Below are positions 62,823 to 64,000 of a stretch of DNA of 64,000 nucleotides, one piece after another. A program made the translations under genes and the position numbers. The stretch covers positions 61,067,858 to 61,131,857 of the forward strand of contig CP154954.1 in assembly GCA_039621445.1 (NCBI GenBank), read 5' to 3'. Every line of letters begins with the position of its first letter. Positions within the stretch are counted from its first letter, which is position 1. The notes under the pieces were generated by a model. That model was not told the origin of the DNA and searched no databases. It saw nothing but the letters and a program-made list of their open reading frames with translations. Origin of the DNA: Euglena gracilis. Its lineage: Eukaryota > Euglenida > Euglenophyceae > Euglenales.

Positions 62823-63899
62823 GTGGATTTTCTGGAATTAGAACCTTGCAAAGGATCAGACGGCAAAATTTACGATTATGTTTTTGTTGTCGTCTGTAGG
62901 CTGAGTGGTTACATAGTAGCCATTCCATGCCAAAAGGCAGGGTTGACCGCGCAAATTTTAGCGCAGATATTTATGGAGAAGTGTATCTGCCTAATGGGCT
63001 TACCGAATGAGATTGTCAGTGATCAAGATCATTTGATCTCCTCTCGATTCTTCACAACCCTATGTGGTTTACTGGGAATCGAACAGCATTTTTCCATTAT
63101 ATATCGCCCGAAGGGCAATGGCCGCGCCGAGGCAGCAGTGAAAGCTGTTGTAAATATGCTCCGTCTTTCACTGGCTGATTCGTGCCAGGCCTGGGTCCAG
63201 GTTTTGCCATGGTCCCTCTTTTATATAAACACCCTACCGGATTTAGTTTTACCCCACTCCCCATACAAAATTGTTTTTGGGCGAGACCCCCCAGCAATTG
63301 GTGATATACCATCAGAGAGACCAGCTCGAAGTAGCGTAACCTGTGAGACATGGTTCTCTGAGGTGGAGTCTCTCAGAACTACTGTTCAGAAACACATTAC
63401 TGGCATCCATTCTCAAAAGAGAAATAAATTTTTACAAGAATTCAAATCACCTGGCTATAGTGCTGGTGATCACGTATGGGTTCGGAATAGCCGAATCCGT
63501 ATGCAGGCTTCCAAGCTAGACCCCCTCTGGCTCGGACCCTGTGAAATCCTCGAACGCGTTGGTAACAGTGGCCGCTATAGGGTGGCACTGCCCAACGGGA
63601 TCGAGGATGTTCACATGGATGATTTCAAGCCATATCTTTCCCCGCCTAATGGCAAAGCACTACCGTGCCTTTATTTCAAGCCCCGTTCCAAGTTACCCGA
63701 AACGGATTATTTTGTGGTGGACAAAATTCTCGATCACAAAATTGATCGAGGAGTCCACTACTGGAAGGTCAGATGGAAAGGCTATGGGCCAGAGGAGGAC
63801 ACCTGGGAGCCAGCCTCCAGTTTTATTGGTTATGTCCAACAGGACTGGAAGCTCTGGAATAAAAGACATAACATAGACATTTCTGTGAATAATTTTTGA
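62823..63899 (+). CDS. integrase core and chromodomain, copy C
   Basis: The DDE core has [19 protein letters not shown] (first D near 62826), [17 protein letters not shown] (second D near 63021) and [17 protein letters not shown] (E near 63129). After it comes the GPY/F-like segment [16 protein letters not shown] and DDFKPYL. The chromodomain lies at about 63700-63870: [40 protein letters not shown]. The aromatic W/Y/W residues of the methyl-lysine cage region are partly visible. The protein ends NIDISVNNF. The reading frame is intact over all 358 codons; the true N-terminus lies upstream across the C-run shift. Confidence 0.9.
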   Translation: MDFLELEPCKGSDGKIYDYVFVVVCRLSGYIVAIPCQKAGLTAQILAQIFMEKCICLMGLPNEIVSDQDHLISSRFFTTLCGLLGIEQHFSIIYRPKGNGRAEAAVKAVVNMLRLSLADSCQAWVQVLPWSLFYINTLPDLVLPHSPYKIVFGRDPPAIGDIPSERPARSSVTCETWFSEVESLRTTVQKHITGIHSQKRNKFLQEFKSPGYSAGDHVWVRNSRIRMQASKLDPLWLGPCEILERVGNSGRYRVALPNGIEDVHMDDFKPYLSPPNGKALPCLYFKPRSKLPETDYFVVDKILDHKIDRGVHYWKVRWKGYGPEEDTWEPASSFIGYVQQDWKLWNKRHNIDISVNNF

Positions 63900-64000
63900 A
63901 ATCGGCCTATAGGCCTTTTCCTCCCCTCCCTGTGTTTTTCTCCCAAACCCAATTCATTTCTCTCTTCTTTTTCTACAGCTCATCAAAGCTACTTTTTGCT
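63900..64000 (+). other. downstream flank of copy C, window end
   Basis: GGCCTATAGGCC (63904-63915, perfect 12-bp palindrome) follows the stop. A T/C-rich stretch then ends CTTTTTCTACAG, which resembles either a 3' splice site or a polypyrimidine-rich untranslated tail. A polypurine tract and 3' LTR would be expected past the window edge. Confidence 0.45.

Larger units (their letters stand above)
54326..64000 (+). mobile_element. chromovirus copy C, nearly complete
   Basis: Full domain series on the plus strand from Gag ATG (54326) to the stop after the chromodomain (63897). At least seven frame changes and one stop break it; two lie at long C runs (57366-57374 and 62759-62770), where assembly or sequencing errors are possible. 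Unlike copy B, Pol ends 19 residues after the chromodomain WEP motif region (NIDISVNNF) and the 931-codon extension is missing, at least within the 100 bases left in the window. Confidence 0.88.

Noticed and set aside
63886-63979. possible intron joining copy C's chromodomain to a hidden extension
   Set aside because: A GTGAAT donor-like site and a CTACAG acceptor exist, but the exon after 63979 lies outside the window and copy B makes the join without an intron.

Overview
The window looks like nuclear DNA of a eukaryotic microbe, probably an alga or another protist. Animals and land plants are unlikely because the only host gene seen is a class II (metal-dependent) fructose-bisphosphate aldolase, which those lineages lack. 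I cannot name the species. There are no operons, no ribosome-binding-site logic and no tRNA or rRNA genes. Apart from a few aldolase exons, everything recognisable is a retrotransposon, a retrotransposon remnant, or structured repeat DNA with very long poly-C/poly-G, poly-A and poly-T runs.

Layout. (1) 1-4.2 kb: tandem repeats, minisatellites and poly-C modules. (2) 4.2-30.3 kb: one penultimate aldolase exon at 4219-4371, then a tandem array of 6.6-6.8 kb units. The array carries four copies of the terminal aldolase exon, at 7229, 13850, 20485 and 28938. Units 1-3 also carry a short retroelement derivative with a 103-bp palindrome. Unit 3 is lengthened by a 1.6-1.8 kb block that is an inverted copy of the window's first 2.5 kb. 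Unit 4 is cut by a retroelement. (3) 29.8-36.75 kb: a plus-strand retroelement with divergent terminal repeats. It encodes a coiled-coil/capsid/zinc-knuckle Gag and a DNA-adenine-methyltransferase-like (Dam-like) domain, but I find no reverse transcriptase. (4) 36.96-38.26 kb, minus strand: a DIRS-type fragment with a Dam-like domain followed by a decayed tyrosine recombinase. (5) 39.5-41.8 kb: a satellite with about 0.94-kb higher-order units. (6) 42.3-64 kb: three copies of a chromodomain-bearing Ty3/gypsy element (chromovirus). Copy A (plus) is truncated at both ends, copy B (minus) is truncated but carries an extra 931-codon ORF, and copy C (plus) is nearly complete but frameshifted.

The chromovirus order is Gag (long coiled coil, capsid, two zinc knuckles around an Arg/Ser-rich linker), aspartic protease, a Cys-rich linker, a Dam-like domain, reverse transcriptase, RNase H, integrase and chromodomain. 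In copy B the 931-codon ORF continues in the same frame after the chromodomain and ends in a Cys/His cluster I do not recognise.

The most unusual signals are: the Dam-like domain in three retroelement types; the in-frame post-chromodomain ORF of copy B; the many short perfect hairpins inside chromovirus coding sequence, with different loop classes in copies B and C; the amplification of only the last aldolase exon; and a 418-bp element in copy A with 26-bp terminal inverted repeats around 7-bp microsatellite arrays. Many frameshifts lie at homopolymer runs, so some could be assembly errors. All functional statements come from reading the sequence without database searches.
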